Source: Gillisella vitis (GTDB lineage: Bacteria > Pseudomonadota > Alphaproteobacteria > Rhizobiales > Rhizobiaceae). Taken from it: a stretch of 64,000 bases of DNA. The DNA is taken from contig NZ_CP056047.1 of the NCBI RefSeq assembly GCF_021559775.1, positions 3,183,501 through 3,247,500 of the forward strand, read 5' to 3'. Positions 9,463 to 18,518 of this stretch are shown here, one piece after another (positions within the stretch are counted from its first letter, which is position 1; every line of letters begins with the position of its first letter). A program made the translations under genes and the position numbers. The notes beneath the pieces are model-generated. The model saw only the letters and a list, made by a program, of their open reading frames with translations. It did no database searches and was not told the DNA's origin.

Positions 9463-10695
9463 TTAATCATCCTCGCCATGGCCAACGATCATCATCGCCT
9501 CATAGGCCAGACGCTCGGTCTTGCGCATCCGTTCCGATTCCGACTTCAACTGTCCGCAAGCAGCCAGAATATCGCGGCCGCGCGGCGTGCGGATCGGTGA
9601 GGCATAGCCTGCCGAATTGATGAAATCGGCAAATTTCATGATCTGGTCCCAGTCGGAACACTGGTAGTTGGTGCCCGGCCAGGGATTGAAGGGAATGAGA
9701 TTGATCTTGGACGGAATGCCCTTCAACAGCTGAATCAGGCCCTTGGCATCCTCAAGACTGTCGTTGACATCCTTCAGCATCACATATTCGAAGGTAATGC
9801 GCCGGGCATTGGACAGGCCCGGATAATTGCGACAGGCTTCGATCAGGTCCTTCAGCGGATATTTCTTGTTGATCGGCACCAGCAGGTCGCGCAATTCGTC
9901 ACGCACCGCATGCAGTGAAATCGCCAGCATCACGCCGATTTCATCGCCGGTGCGGTAGATTTCCGGCACGACGCCGGAGGTCGAAAGCGTGATGCGGCGC
10001 TTGGAAAGCGACAACCCATCGCCATCCGAGGCAATCAGCAGCGCCTTTTTCACTTCCTCGAAATTATAAAGCGGCTCGCCCATGCCCATCATCACCATAT
10101 TGGTGATCTTGCGGCCCTCATTCGGCACCATCGCGCCGACAGGCGCATCGCGGTCGGGAAAATCGCCCAGCCGGTCGCGGGCCAGCAACAGTTGCGACAG
10201 CACTTCTTCCGCCGTCAGGTTGCGCACCAGCTTTTGCGTACCGGTGTGACAGAAGGTGCAGGTCAGCGTGCAGCCCACCTGGCTGGAAACGCAGAGCGTC
10301 CCCCGGCCCTCTTCCGGAATATAGACGCATTCCACCTCCACCGGACGCCCGGCACCGCGCGGCGGATAGCGCAGCAACCACTTGCGGGTGCCGTCATTGG
10401 AGACCTGTTCCTCAACGATTTCAGGCCGGGCAATGGTGAAATGCGCCTTGAGCTTCTCGCGCATGTCCTTGGCGACATTGGTCATCTGGTCGAAATCGGA
10501 GACGCCGCGCACATAGATCCAGTTCCACAACTGGGCGACGCGCATCCGCACCTGCTTGTCGGCCACGCCGATCTCGCGCAGCATCTCGCCCATTTCCTCA
10601 CGGGTCTGGCCGATCAGGGTCGGCTTGGTAGCGCCTGTCATGGCGGCGGGCCGCGCCTGGGGCGTCCGCTCAATGATAATTTCCGTGGCAGCCAT
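9463..10695 (-). CDS. rlmN: 23S rRNA (adenine2503-C2)/tRNA (adenine37-C2) methyltransferase
   Basis: Radical-SAM methyltransferase that methylates A2503 of 23S rRNA and A37 of some tRNAs. The CxxxCxxC cluster motif is C142-TLT-C146-TF-C149, followed by [29 protein letters not shown] and the C-terminal catalytic cysteine at about residue 380 (LAACGQLK) complete the signature. The 410-residue length is normal for alphaproteobacteria, which carry an N-terminal extension ([13 protein letters not shown]). ATG at 10695 has a GAGG site. The downstream small membrane genes may share its transcript. Confidence 0.97.
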
Positions 10696-10892
10696 CGCTT
10701 AACCTCATCAAAACCAAGTGATCGACAGCCTAGCAGCCATAAAATGACGCGGGCCTTCGCACTCTATTTTTCAACTTTGCTGTGTGCAAGAAATCGATAA
10801 CGCCCCATCATCAGCAGACAACGGCGCGGCAGCCTTCAAGACCGCATTTGCCGGGCCTTTATCATCAAAATGCCGCGACGTCATCCCAAAAC

Positions 10893-10920
10893 GCAAAAAG
10901 GCCGGGAGACCCGGCCTTCG
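10893..10920 (-). terminator. Rho-independent terminator of the IalB-like gene
   Basis: On the minus strand a 9-bp perfect stem (AAGGCCGGG with CCCGGCCTT, loop of three) is followed by a run of five T residues, 20 bases after the IalB-like stop codon. The rest of 10696-10939 holds no gene that I can see. Confidence 0.85.
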
Positions 10921-10939
10921 TCGCATCATGAAGCAAATA

Positions 10940-11449
10940 TTATTTGCACTTTTCAATGCGTTTCAAGGCATCGGAAATACCCTGAAGCGAATAGGCGTAA
11001 TTGGTTGGCGTGCCACGACCGGAAACGGCCTGGACGCTCATGGTCTTGCCGACCTTCATCGCGGCGACCAAAGCTGGCTCTTCCGCGGCGTTTTCCACCC
11101 AGGCAGCACTGTCTTTGGTAAACATCGTAAAGCTCTTGGCGTCGATCTTCACCGTCACCTTGGAACCGGTCTTCAGCGTGTAGCCCATCATCGCCTGCGG
11201 CTCGTAGGAAATGTTCTGGCCGGGACGCTGCGAGACGATGAAGAAAATATCGCCGTGATTGACAGAGGGCGGTTCCTTCGTGGTCGGCACCGACAGCACA
11301 TAGCAGACCGTGCTATTGCCGGACTTGTAGGAATAAGCACCCCAAGCCTTGAACTGCTCGATCCGCGTCGGGCTTGGCGATTGCGCTGCGGCCACATCAG
11401 CGAATGCCAGCATGATTGCGACTGCGGTTGCGATTCTTTTTACAAACAT
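10940..11449 (-). CDS. Invasion-associated locus B (IalB) family protein
   Basis: Periplasmic protein of 169 residues with a signal peptide (MFVKRIATAVAIMLAFADVAAA, cleavage near residue 22). The mature part has the IalB-family pattern: WGAYSYKSGNSTVCYVLSVPTTKEP, a long beta region (FFIVSQRPGQNISYEPQAMMGY) and a late GISDALKRIEKC, leaving two cysteines able to form a disulfide. IalB was first described in Bartonella erythrocyte invasion, but the family is common in free-living rhizobia, so the name does not imply virulence here. ATG at 11449 is preceded by AGGAAG. It has its own terminator. Confidence 0.85.
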   Translation of the reverse strand: MFVKRIATAVAIMLAFADVAAAQSPSPTRIEQFKAWGAYSYKSGNSTVCYVLSVPTTKEPPSVNHGDIFFIVSQRPGQNISYEPQAMMGYTLKTGSKVTVKIDAKSFTMFTKDSAAWVENAAEEPALVAAMKVGKTMSVQAVSGRGTPTNYAYSLQGISDALKRIEKCK

Positions 11450-11687
11450 TTTCTTCCTGCCGCTTTTTCGTCGGACGCCAAGACAAACAGTCTCGTGTCC
11501 AGCCTCGAAACCTCATTCAATTTGACTTAATTTTGGTTACCAAACCGTCAACGAGACATGAAATGCACAGCTTATAGCCGACAAATCCATGCTTCCAGTC
11601 AGTCCTTTTCCGAAAATGGTACAGATTGAAGGCACCGGCAGATCAACCGGCCCTCTGGTAGAACACAAGGAATCAGGCAGGAATTGG

Positions 11688-11716
11688 ACTATGGCGCAAG
11701 AGACTGGCGCCATAGT
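11688..11716. repeat. Perfect 10-bp inverted repeat beyond the YkvA-like gene
   Basis: ACTATGGCGC and GCGCCATAGT face each other across a nine-base loop, 15 bases past the YkvA-like stop codon. There is no T-run, so it is not a classic terminator; it may be a transcript-stabilising or regulatory hairpin. The rest of 11450-11730 shows no gene. Confidence 0.6.
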
Positions 11717-11730
11717 TGAAAATGTCGCAA

Positions 11731-12171
11731 TCAGCCCCGCTCAGCCTGCCCATGTGGTGCGCTTTTTTCCCCACCTTGCACCGGATCGCCGTCATCGGCC
11801 AAAACGGCATCGGCTGCATCGTAATGACGTTCCTTGATGTGGCCGTTGATCATCGCCAGCGCAGTCGTCAGCACGGCAATGTCGTCGGTAAAGCCGACAA
11901 AGGCCAGCATGTCGGGAATGGCATCAAACGGCAGGACGAAATAGCCAAGCGCCGCCAGCAGGATGCCCCGCACCCTAAGCGGCGTCTGCCGATCCGTCGC
12001 GCAGTAGAAGGCGGCAATCACATCCCGGGAAAACGGGATGTGGCGAATGGCTTTGCGCATCTTCGGCCAGAAGGTGCGGCTCAGCTTTTGCTCCTGCTTT
12101 TGCTGTTCGGCTTCATCGCCCGGCAGAAGAATTTCACCAATCTTCACATCGTCCAGTTTCGCCTCGACCAT
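11731..12171 (-). CDS. YkvA family protein (DUF1232)
   Basis: Short membrane-associated protein of the YkvA/DUF1232 family, function unknown. The diagnostic block ALGYFVLPFDAIPDMLAFVG lies in the middle, followed by DDIAVLTTALAMINGHIKERH. An alternative GTG start at 12189 would add six residues; ATG at 12171 has GAGG upstream. The protein is 146 residues from the ATG. It ends in a charged, low-complexity tail. It shares orientation with the dehydratase gene to its right, with about 70 bases between them, so it may be co-transcribed with it. Confidence 0.85.
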   Translation of the reverse strand: MVEAKLDDVKIGEILLPGDEAEQQKQEQKLSRTFWPKMRKAIRHIPFSRDVIAAFYCATDRQTPLRVRGILLAALGYFVLPFDAIPDMLAFVGFTDDIAVLTTALAMINGHIKERHYDAADAVLADDGDPVQGGEKSAPHGQAERG

Positions 12172-12238
12172 GACCTGCCTCTTTCTCACTCTCCAACGTG
12201 GGTTGTGGACCCTGATATGGGAATGGCGAGTGTTTCTG

Positions 12239-12541
12239 TCAAACGCGCCGCTTTGCGACCTGGTCCATGGCAGCTGCCAGCTTCAGATCATGCCCGGTCA
12301 ATCCACCGACATCATGGGTGGTCAACCGCACATCGACACGCCTGTAAACATTGAACCATTCCGGATGATGGCCCATTTTTTCGGCAATGATGGCGCATTC
12401 CGTCATGAAGCCGAAGGCTTGGGCAAAATCGTCGAAGGAAAATTCCTTGGTGATCGCGTCGCCCTGTTCAGACAGGCTCCACCCATCCAGGTCGCGCAGA
12501 GCGCCGGGAATCGCCTCCGGCGCAAGTCGTTCATATCGCAT
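12239..12541 (-). CDS. phhB: Pterin-4a-carbinolamine dehydratase
   Basis: Dehydrates 4a-hydroxytetrahydropterin formed by aromatic amino acid hydroxylases. At 100 residues it is the usual PCD length, and the active-site motif EKMGHHPEWFNVY lies near residues 54-66, with VRLTTHDVGGLTGHD following. ATG at 12541 (MRYERL) gives a normal N-terminus; a TTG further upstream is possible. No phenylalanine hydroxylase gene is visible next to it, so here it may act as a stand-alone recycling enzyme or in molybdopterin-related chemistry, as suggested for other bacteria. Confidence 0.9.
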   Translation of the reverse strand: MRYERLAPEAIPGALRDLDGWSLSEQGDAITKEFSFDDFAQAFGFMTECAIIAEKMGHHPEWFNVYRRVDVRLTTHDVGGLTGHDLKLAAAMDQVAKRRV

Positions 12542-12656
12542 GATCAATTCCAATCTGACCGCCGCAGCATATCACTCGCCCACATGACGAGGAGCGCTCG
12601 TGAGACAAGCCATTCGAGCGCAAAAAGTTCCTTTGAAGTCCGTTTTCAGATTGGGC

Positions 12657-13244
12657 TTATCCGTTCAGCGAATGCTCGGCATGTTCTGAAAAACTGACCT
12701 CTGAGCGCTCTTCATAGAGGGGGAAGATTTCCTCCTTCAGATAAGGGCCACCCCCCACCGATTCCTTGGAGGACATCAGCACGAATCTTGGAACGAAAAA
12801 GGGCGCGGTCTGGAAATTACCGCGCCCTGATAAATAATGAACAACGTCATCCAGTCTCGATGACTTCAGCCGCGCCAGTGTCACATGCGGCATAAACTTT
12901 CGGGGGTCGGGTGGCAGCCCCACGCGTTGGCAGATCCGCTCTATTTCGCCCTGAAGCGCCGTCATCTGCGGATGTGGCGTAACACCTGCCCAGATGGAAT
13001 GCGGTTTCTTCGACCCGAAGGACCCGATGCCGTTCAGACTGAGCTGGAATTCCGGCCGGTCGATGCGATCCAGCCTATCGACGATCTCATCGGCGGTTCG
13101 CCCGTCGATATCGCCTATGAACCGAAGGGTGATGTGGTAATTTTCCACATCGATCCATCGGGCTCCCGGAAGCCCGCCGCGCAGCAAAGACAGGCTCAAG
13201 GCCACGTTGCGCGGAATTTCGAGGGCAGTGAACAATCTCGGCAT
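12657..13244 (-). CDS. thpR: RNA 2',3'-cyclic phosphodiesterase (2'-5' RNA ligase family)
   Basis: Member of the 2H phosphoesterase family, which opens 2',3'-cyclic phosphate ends on RNA. The two catalytic HxTx motifs are H37-ITL and H120-VTL. The N-terminal MPRLFTALEIP and the length of 195 residues fit ThpR. A short polar tail after residue 180 is extra. ATG at 13244 has a GGGGAG site. Transcribed leftward, probably alone. Confidence 0.93.
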   Translation of the reverse strand: MPRLFTALEIPRNVALSLSLLRGGLPGARWIDVENYHITLRFIGDIDGRTADEIVDRLDRIDRPEFQLSLNGIGSFGSKKPHSIWAGVTPHPQMTALQGEIERICQRVGLPPDPRKFMPHVTLARLKSSRLDDVVHYLSGRGNFQTAPFFVPRFVLMSSKESVGGGPYLKEEIFPLYEERSEVSFSEHAEHSLNG

Positions 13245-13310
13245 GGAGAGCTCCCCGAATCTTTTGCAGATGCTAACAACGAATCATGCTTGCAAAGGGT
13301 AAGCAAGTCG

Positions 13311-14078
13311 TTAATTGACCTTATCCTCCAAACCTTTCGCGAAACTCTGGACGGCGGGCAGCATATGCTCGACCATCACCCCCACGCCCTTGGCGTTGGG
13401 ATGCATGCCATCGCCCAGTTTCAACGTGGCATCAGTCACGACGCCCTCAAGGATAAAGGGATAGAGCGGAATTTTATATTTTTCAGCCAGGCGCTGATAG
13501 ATCGGATTGAACCTTTTGGCGTAATCTGCGCCCATATTGGGTGGCGCGATCATGCCCACCAGCAGCACGCCAATCTTGCGGGCCTGCAATTTTTCGATGA
13601 TCGCAGATAAGTTCTTTTCGCTCTCTTCCGGCGCGATACCGCGCAGCGCATCATTGGCGCCAAGCTCCAGGATAACGCCCTGCGTACCGTCAGGCACCGA
13701 CCAGTCAACGCGCGCCAGCCCGCCTTCCGTGGTATCGCCGGACACGCCAGCATTGCCGATGCTGACATTCATACCCTTGTCATGCAGGGCTTTTTCCAGC
13801 TGGCTCGTCAAGGCCTCGTCGCCCTGAAGCTGATAGCCGGCCATCAGGCTGTCGCCGAGCCCGATCAATTGTACTTGCGCTTCCGCCACCGGCGTATCCC
13901 CCGTTGCATCCTCTGGCATGGACTGGTCCGCGGGAGGCTGGTCAGGCATGGACTGTTCCGCTGGCTGGCCTTGCGGAGCCTGTTCCTGAGCGCCGCTCGG
14001 CAGGGCAAAACTACCGCCTGCGAGCAGGCTAGCCACCACTATGACGGCGAATTGAAGGGGGACAGGTTTAAAACCCAT
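13311..14078 (-). CDS. SGNH/GDSL arylesterase (TesA-like)
   Basis: Exported serine esterase or thioesterase. An N-terminal signal (MGFKPVPLQF, hydrophobic to about residue 25) is followed by a Pro/Gln-rich linker (residues about 30-66) that most TesA proteins lack. The SGNH blocks are GLGDSLMAGY (Ser77), GNAGVSGDTTEGG, ELGANDALRG and the catalytic DGMHPNAKG near residue 227. It is divergent from an ABC transporter pair, the same arrangement as E. coli tesA with ybbA-ybbP. The natural substrate is unknown. Confidence 0.92.
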   Translation of the reverse strand: MGFKPVPLQFAVIVVASLLAGGSFALPSGAQEQAPQGQPAEQSMPDQPPADQSMPEDATGDTPVAEAQVQLIGLGDSLMAGYQLQGDEALTSQLEKALHDKGMNVSIGNAGVSGDTTEGGLARVDWSVPDGTQGVILELGANDALRGIAPEESEKNLSAIIEKLQARKIGVLLVGMIAPPNMGADYAKRFNPIYQRLAEKYKIPLYPFILEGVVTDATLKLGDGMHPNAKGVGVMVEHMLPAVQSFAKGLEDKVN

Positions 14079-14173
14079 GATGGCTTTCCTAAATTCGCGT
14101 AGACGATCATGATGCCCGACCGGACATCGCCAAGGCGTTAAAGCCCTTGAACCTCATATAGGACGAAAACCGC

Positions 14174-14890
14174 GTGAGACAAACCATCATTCAGCTCAGA
14201 AAAGCCGATCTCACCCTTGGCAATGCCGCAGCCTCGGTCCACGTCCTCAAGGGTATGGACCTGGATATTTCAGAAGGCGAATCAATCGGCATCGTCGGTC
14301 CATCCGGTTCGGGCAAATCGACGCTGCTGATGGTGCTGGCCGGGCTGGAACGGCTGGACAGCGGCGAAATCCACATCAACGGCACCGCGCTGCATGGCTT
14401 GAGCGAAGATGCGCTCGCCGATTTTCGCGGCCGCAATATCGGCATCGTCTTTCAGTCTTTCCACCTGATCGCCAATATGACGGCGCTGGAAAATGTCGCC
14501 GTGCCGCTGGAACTGGCCAATATCAAAAATCCTTTCGACATTGCCGCCCGGGAATTGCGCGCCGTCGGCCTAGGCGAGCGGCTCAGCCATTATCCCGGCC
14601 AATTGTCTGGCGGCGAACAGCAGCGGGTCGCCATTGCCCGCGCCCTTGCCCCCTCGCCCGCCGTGGTGATTGCCGATGAGCCGACCGGCAACCTGGATGG
14701 CGCGACCGGACGCCAGATTGCCGATCTTCTGTTTGCCAAACAGGCCGAGCGAAAGACCACATTGGTTCTTGTCACCCACGATACCGCGCTGGCCGGTCGC
14801 TGCTCAAGACAGGTCCGCGTCCGCTCAGGCCAGATCGAGTCGGGCGATGAAGCGGGCAAAACACTTGCCGACGAGACCGTTTCGGCATGA
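14174..14890 (+). CDS. ABC transporter ATP-binding protein (YbbA/LolD type)
   Basis: ATPase of a LolCDE/MacB-like exporter. Walker A GPSGSGKST is at residues 42-50, the LSGGEQQRVAIARAL signature near residue 143 and Walker B VVIADEPTGNLD follows. Start codon is GTG at 14174; AGGAC lies about 10 bases upstream. Its stop overlaps the permease start (ATGA), so the two are translationally coupled. Its divergent partner, the arylesterase, is the usual neighbour in proteobacteria. Confidence 0.93.
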   Translation: MRQTIIQLRKADLTLGNAAASVHVLKGMDLDISEGESIGIVGPSGSGKSTLLMVLAGLERLDSGEIHINGTALHGLSEDALADFRGRNIGIVFQSFHLIANMTALENVAVPLELANIKNPFDIAARELRAVGLGERLSHYPGQLSGGEQQRVAIARALAPSPAVVIADEPTGNLDGATGRQIADLLFAKQAERKTTLVLVTHDTALAGRCSRQVRVRSGQIESGDEAGKTLADETVSA

Positions 14891-17433
14891 GCGGATTTTT
14901 GCAACGTCTCAGAACCGCCTTGCGTCTCAGCGCCCGCGAAATGCGCGGCGGGTTTGGCGGATTTTATATTTTCCTGGCATGCATTGCCCTCGGCACGGCA
15001 GCGATTGCCGCCGTCAATTCCGTCTCCACATCGATTACCCGGTCCATCGCCAGCCAGGGGCAATCGCTTTTGGGCGGCGACATCCGGTTTGAGCTGAACA
15101 ACCGGGAGGCCAATGCGGCGGAGAGTGCCTTCCTCCAGGGGCTCGGCACCGTCTCAGCCTCCACTGGCCTGCGCTCCATGGCGCGGTTGCCGGATGGGTC
15201 CGATCAGTCTCTGGCCGAAATCAAGGCGGTCGATAGCGCCTATCCGCTCTATGGTACTTTCGTCGCCACGCCGGACCAGCCCTTGGCTGACCTATTGACA
15301 AAAACCGGTGACGCTTATGGCGCAGTGGCAGCCCCTTTGTTGCTCGATCGGCTGGGGATAAAGATCGGCGATAGCCTGCTGGTCGGCTCCGTCCGGCTGG
15401 TGATCACCGGCACCATCACCACCGAGCCCGATGCCATTTCCGAAGGCTTCGGCTTTGCACCGCGCATCATCACCAGCCGCGAAGCGCTTGCCGCCTCCGG
15501 CCTGATCCAGACCGGCAGCCTGGTCGAACAGGTCTACAAAATCAAGCTGAAACCCGGCAGCCCGTCGCTCGCGGCCATTCAGGATCAGGCTAAACAGCAA
15601 TTCCCTGATGCGGGCTGGTCAATCCGCACCAGCGACCGGGCAGCCCCCAACCTGACCGAAAATATCACCCGGTTTTCGCAATTCCTGACACTTGTCGGGC
15701 TGACGGCGTTGATTGTCGGCGGTGTCGGCGTCGCCAATGCGGTGCGCGCCTTTCTTGACAGCAAACGCAGCGTCATCGCCACGTTGAAATGCCTGGGCGC
15801 ACCGGCCTCCGTCGTCGTTATGGTCTATCTGTTCCAGATCCTGATGGTCGCCAGCATCGGTATTGCGCTGGGGCTCGCCATTGGGGCCATCGCGCCCTGG
15901 ATCGCCAGCTATTATCTCGCGCAATTCCTGCCGATCCAGGCGGATTTCGCCATTTACCCACGCTCGCTGCTGCTCGCCCTGCTGTTTGGCGGGCTGACCA
16001 CGCTGGCTTTCGCCGTCATGCCGCTCGGCCACGCGCGGCAAGTGCCGGCTACTGCGCTGTTTCGCGAGCAGGGTTTTGAGACCCGCCGCCTGCCCTCCTG
16101 GCCTTACGTGCTGGTGGCGGCGCTGGCTATCCTCGCCCTTGCCGCGCTGGCCATTCTGACTGCCTATGATCGGCGGCTGGCGATATTCTTCCTGATTGCC
16201 ATGGCCGCCAGCTTTGTGGTGCTGCGGCTGGTCGCTTATGGCGTTGCCGCACTTGCCCGCAAAAGCCCTCGGCTTCCTTCCCCTGCACTTCGTCTGGCGG
16301 TCGGCAATATCCATCGGCCAGGCGCGCTGACGCCCTCGGTCATTCTGTCGCTTGGCCTTGGCTTAGCACTTCTGGTGACGCTGTCGATGATCGACGGTAA
16401 TCTGCGGCGCAATCTCACTGGAACGCTGTCTGAAAAAGCCCCGAATTTCTTTTTCGTCGATATCCAGCGCGACCAGCTCGACAGTTTCCGTCAGATCATT
16501 ACCCGTGAGGCTCCAGAGGGACAGGTCGTTGAAGTGCCGATGTTGCGCGGACGAATCACCGCTTTCAATGGTCAGGACGTTGCCAAGATGAACGTGCCGC
16601 CGCAGGGCCGATGGGTCCTGCGCGGCGACCGGGGTATTACCTATGCGACCGACTTGCCGAAAAATGCCACAGTGACCGAGGGGCAATGGTGGACACCGGA
16701 TTACAAGGGTGAACCGCTGGTGTCTTTCTCAGCCCAGGAAGCCAGCGAACTGGGCCTGAAGCTGGGCGATACGGTAACTGTCAATGTGCTGGGCCGCACC
16801 ATCACCGCGAAAATCGCCAATTTCCGCAAGGTGGATTGGCAATCCCTGTCGATCAATTTCGTCATGGTGTTTTCGCCCAATACCTTTGCTGGCGCCCCCC
16901 ATGCCTGGATCGCCACCCTGACCGAGCCATCCGCCAGCCCGCAGCAGGAAGCCAGCATCCTGCGTGCCGTCACCAAGGCCTATCCCACCATTACCAGCGT
17001 TCGGGTCAAGGATGCATTGGACATGGTCAATTCGCTGGTCGGCCAATTGGCTGTCGCCATTAGGGCCGCCGCCGCCATCGCCCTGATTTCCTCCGTTCTG
17101 GTGCTGTCGGGTGCGCTTGCGGCAGGCAATCGGGGTCGCACCCATGATGCGGTGGTGCTGAAAACGCTTGGGGCGACCCGCCCGATGCTGATCCGCGCCT
17201 TCACCTATGAATATCTGCTGCTTGGCCTTGCCACGGCGATTTTTGCGCTGCTGGCCGGAAGCGTTGCCGGTTGGTATGTGGTCAGCCAGATCATGAAACT
17301 GCCCGCCAGCTTCCTGCCCGGAGTCGCCGTTTCCACCGTCGCGCTGGCGCTGGTGACGACGATCGGCATCGGTCTTGCCGGAACATGGCGGGTTCTGGGT
17401 CAGAAGGCAGCGCCGGTTCTGCGGGAACTCTGA
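14887..17433 (+). CDS. FtsX-like ABC transporter permease (YbbP type)
   Basis: Inner-membrane protein of 848 residues with FtsX/MacB-type membrane blocks: one N-terminal helix (residues about 20-40), a long periplasmic domain, three to four helices (about 265-400), a second hydrophobic set (410-450 and 480-500), a second periplasmic domain and a final helical bundle (about 720-840). This two-module layout is that of E. coli YbbP. It pairs with the ATPase upstream through an ATGA overlap. The cargo is unknown; a role in lipid or lipoprotein handling at the envelope is an inference from family and from the adjacent esterase. Confidence 0.9.
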   Translation: MSGFLQRLRTALRLSAREMRGGFGGFYIFLACIALGTAAIAAVNSVSTSITRSIASQGQSLLGGDIRFELNNREANAAESAFLQGLGTVSASTGLRSMARLPDGSDQSLAEIKAVDSAYPLYGTFVATPDQPLADLLTKTGDAYGAVAAPLLLDRLGIKIGDSLLVGSVRLVITGTITTEPDAISEGFGFAPRIITSREALAASGLIQTGSLVEQVYKIKLKPGSPSLAAIQDQAKQQFPDAGWSIRTSDRAAPNLTENITRFSQFLTLVGLTALIVGGVGVANAVRAFLDSKRSVIATLKCLGAPASVVVMVYLFQILMVASIGIALGLAIGAIAPWIASYYLAQFLPIQADFAIYPRSLLLALLFGGLTTLAFAVMPLGHARQVPATALFREQGFETRRLPSWPYVLVAALAILALAALAILTAYDRRLAIFFLIAMAASFVVLRLVAYGVAALARKSPRLPSPALRLAVGNIHRPGALTPSVILSLGLGLALLVTLSMIDGNLRRNLTGTLSEKAPNFFFVDIQRDQLDSFRQIITREAPEGQVVEVPMLRGRITAFNGQDVAKMNVPPQGRWVLRGDRGITYATDLPKNATVTEGQWWTPDYKGEPLVSFSAQEASELGLKLGDTVTVNVLGRTITAKIANFRKVDWQSLSINFVMVFSPNTFAGAPHAWIATLTEPSASPQQEASILRAVTKAYPTITSVRVKDALDMVNSLVGQLAVAIRAAAAIALISSVLVLSGALAAGNRGRTHDAVVLKTLGATRPMLIRAFTYEYLLLGLATAIFALLAGSVAGWYVVSQIMKLPASFLPGVAVSTVALALVTTIGIGLAGTWRVLGQKAAPVLREL

Positions 17434-17506
17434 CAGGGATGTGGCCTTGGCCGTTAACCGAACTGAATGACCAGAGGCCACATTACCGAGGTTTAACGCA
17501 AAAGCC

Positions 17507-17535
17507 CTTGTTCTATAGCGTTATTGCTCCCATAT
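17507..17535 (+). promoter_or_regulatory. Candidate promoter of the Bax-inhibitor-type gene
   Basis: CTTGTT (17507-17512) and CCATAT (17530-17535) are separated by exactly 17 bases, close to the rhizobial housekeeping pattern CTTGAC-N17-CTATAT. The predicted start near 17542 sits just before the structured leader. Confidence 0.55.
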
Positions 17536-17549
17536 TGACGCTACGCATG

Positions 17550-17616
17550 CTGGAGCCCCGCAGCGGCGCTTGGGACATTGTCCCGCACCGTGAACAATCC
17601 GGGGCTTAATGAGAGG
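17550..17616 (+). ncRNA. Structured leader resembling the alphaproteobacterial ybhL motif
   Basis: AGCCCCG (17554-17560) can pair with CGGGGCT (17600-17606), and an inner hairpin GGGAC-ATT-GTCCC (17572-17584) sits inside. The outer stem ends five bases before the ribosome site GAGAGG (17611-17616) of a YbhL/Bax-inhibitor-family gene. A conserved RNA motif of unknown ligand upstream of ybhL is known in Rhizobiales, and both structure and position fit it. I recognise it by context and shape, not by a covariance search. Confidence 0.65.
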
Positions 17617-17621
17617 AAACC

Positions 17622-18392
17622 ATGTCTGATTTTCGCAATTATCAGGCGCGTACTGGGGTAGGCTCGGCCGAGATGATCGACCAGGGCCTGCGCAGCTACA
17701 TGCTGAAGGTCTATAACCTGATGGGTCTTGGACTGGCGATTACCGGCGTTGCGGCTTACGTGATCGCCATGCTTGCCACCACGACCGACCCATCCCAGGC
17801 TGTCGGACAGTTCGGCAACGGCATCATGCTGACCAGCCTTGGCGCTGCCATTTACGGTAGCCCGCTGAAATGGGTGATAATGCTGGCTCCTATCGGCCTG
17901 GTATTTTTCCTGAGCTTCAAGATCCAGTCGATGAGCGTATCGGCAGCCCGCACCACCTTCCTGGTCTATGCCGGTCTGGTGGGCCTGTCGCTGTCGTCGA
18001 TCCTGCTGATCTATACCGGCCAGAGCGTGGTGCAGACCTTCTTCGTTACGGCTGCCTCGTTCGGTGCCCTGTCGCTCTACGGTTACACCACCAAGCGTAG
18101 CCTGAGCGCGATGGGTTCGTTCTTGATCATGGGTCTGTTCGGCCTGATCATCGCTTCGCTGGTCAATATTTTCCTTCAGTCTTCAGCGCTGGCCTTTGCT
18201 GTTTCGGCTATCGGTGTTGTGATCTTCGCAGGCCTGACCGCCTACGACACGCAGAAGATCAAGGAAATGTATTTCGAGCAGGATGGTGCCGATACGGCTG
18301 GCCGCAAGGCCATCCTGGGTGCGCTGACCCTTTACCTCGACTTCATCAACCTGTTCCTGTTCATGCTTCGCTTCATGGGCGACCGCCGCTAA
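17622..18392 (+). CDS. Bax inhibitor-1/YccA (YbhL-like) family membrane protein
   Basis: Inner-membrane protein of 256 residues with about seven transmembrane segments, the last ending in FLFMLRFMGDRR. The family block AYDTQKIKEMYFEQDG lies near residues 207-222. Members act as calcium leak channels or interact with FtsH in other bacteria; the function here is untested. ATG at 17622 has GAGAGG six bases upstream. Its leader carries the candidate ybhL RNA and the gene ends in a terminator, so it is probably transcribed alone. Confidence 0.93.
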   Translation: MSDFRNYQARTGVGSAEMIDQGLRSYMLKVYNLMGLGLAITGVAAYVIAMLATTTDPSQAVGQFGNGIMLTSLGAAIYGSPLKWVIMLAPIGLVFFLSFKIQSMSVSAARTTFLVYAGLVGLSLSSILLIYTGQSVVQTFFVTAASFGALSLYGYTTKRSLSAMGSFLIMGLFGLIIASLVNIFLQSSALAFAVSAIGVVIFAGLTAYDTQKIKEMYFEQDGADTAGRKAILGALTLYLDFINLFLFMLRFMGDRR

Positions 18393-18419
18393 TCCGGAAC
18401 AGAGCAACAGGATCACATC

Positions 18420-18446
18420 AGGGCGGCCTTCAGGTCGCCCTTTTTC
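18420..18446 (+). terminator. Terminator of the Bax-inhibitor-type gene
   Basis: AGGGCGGCC and GGTCGCCCT form a stem with one mismatch and a short loop, followed by a run of five T residues, about 28 bases after the stop codon. Confidence 0.8.
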
Positions 18447-18518
18447 ATGCGCCGTCTTGCCGTAAGCGTCTGGCTATGCAAGACGAAATCTACACTGTTT
18501 CTCAGCGTAGAAAGTCCC

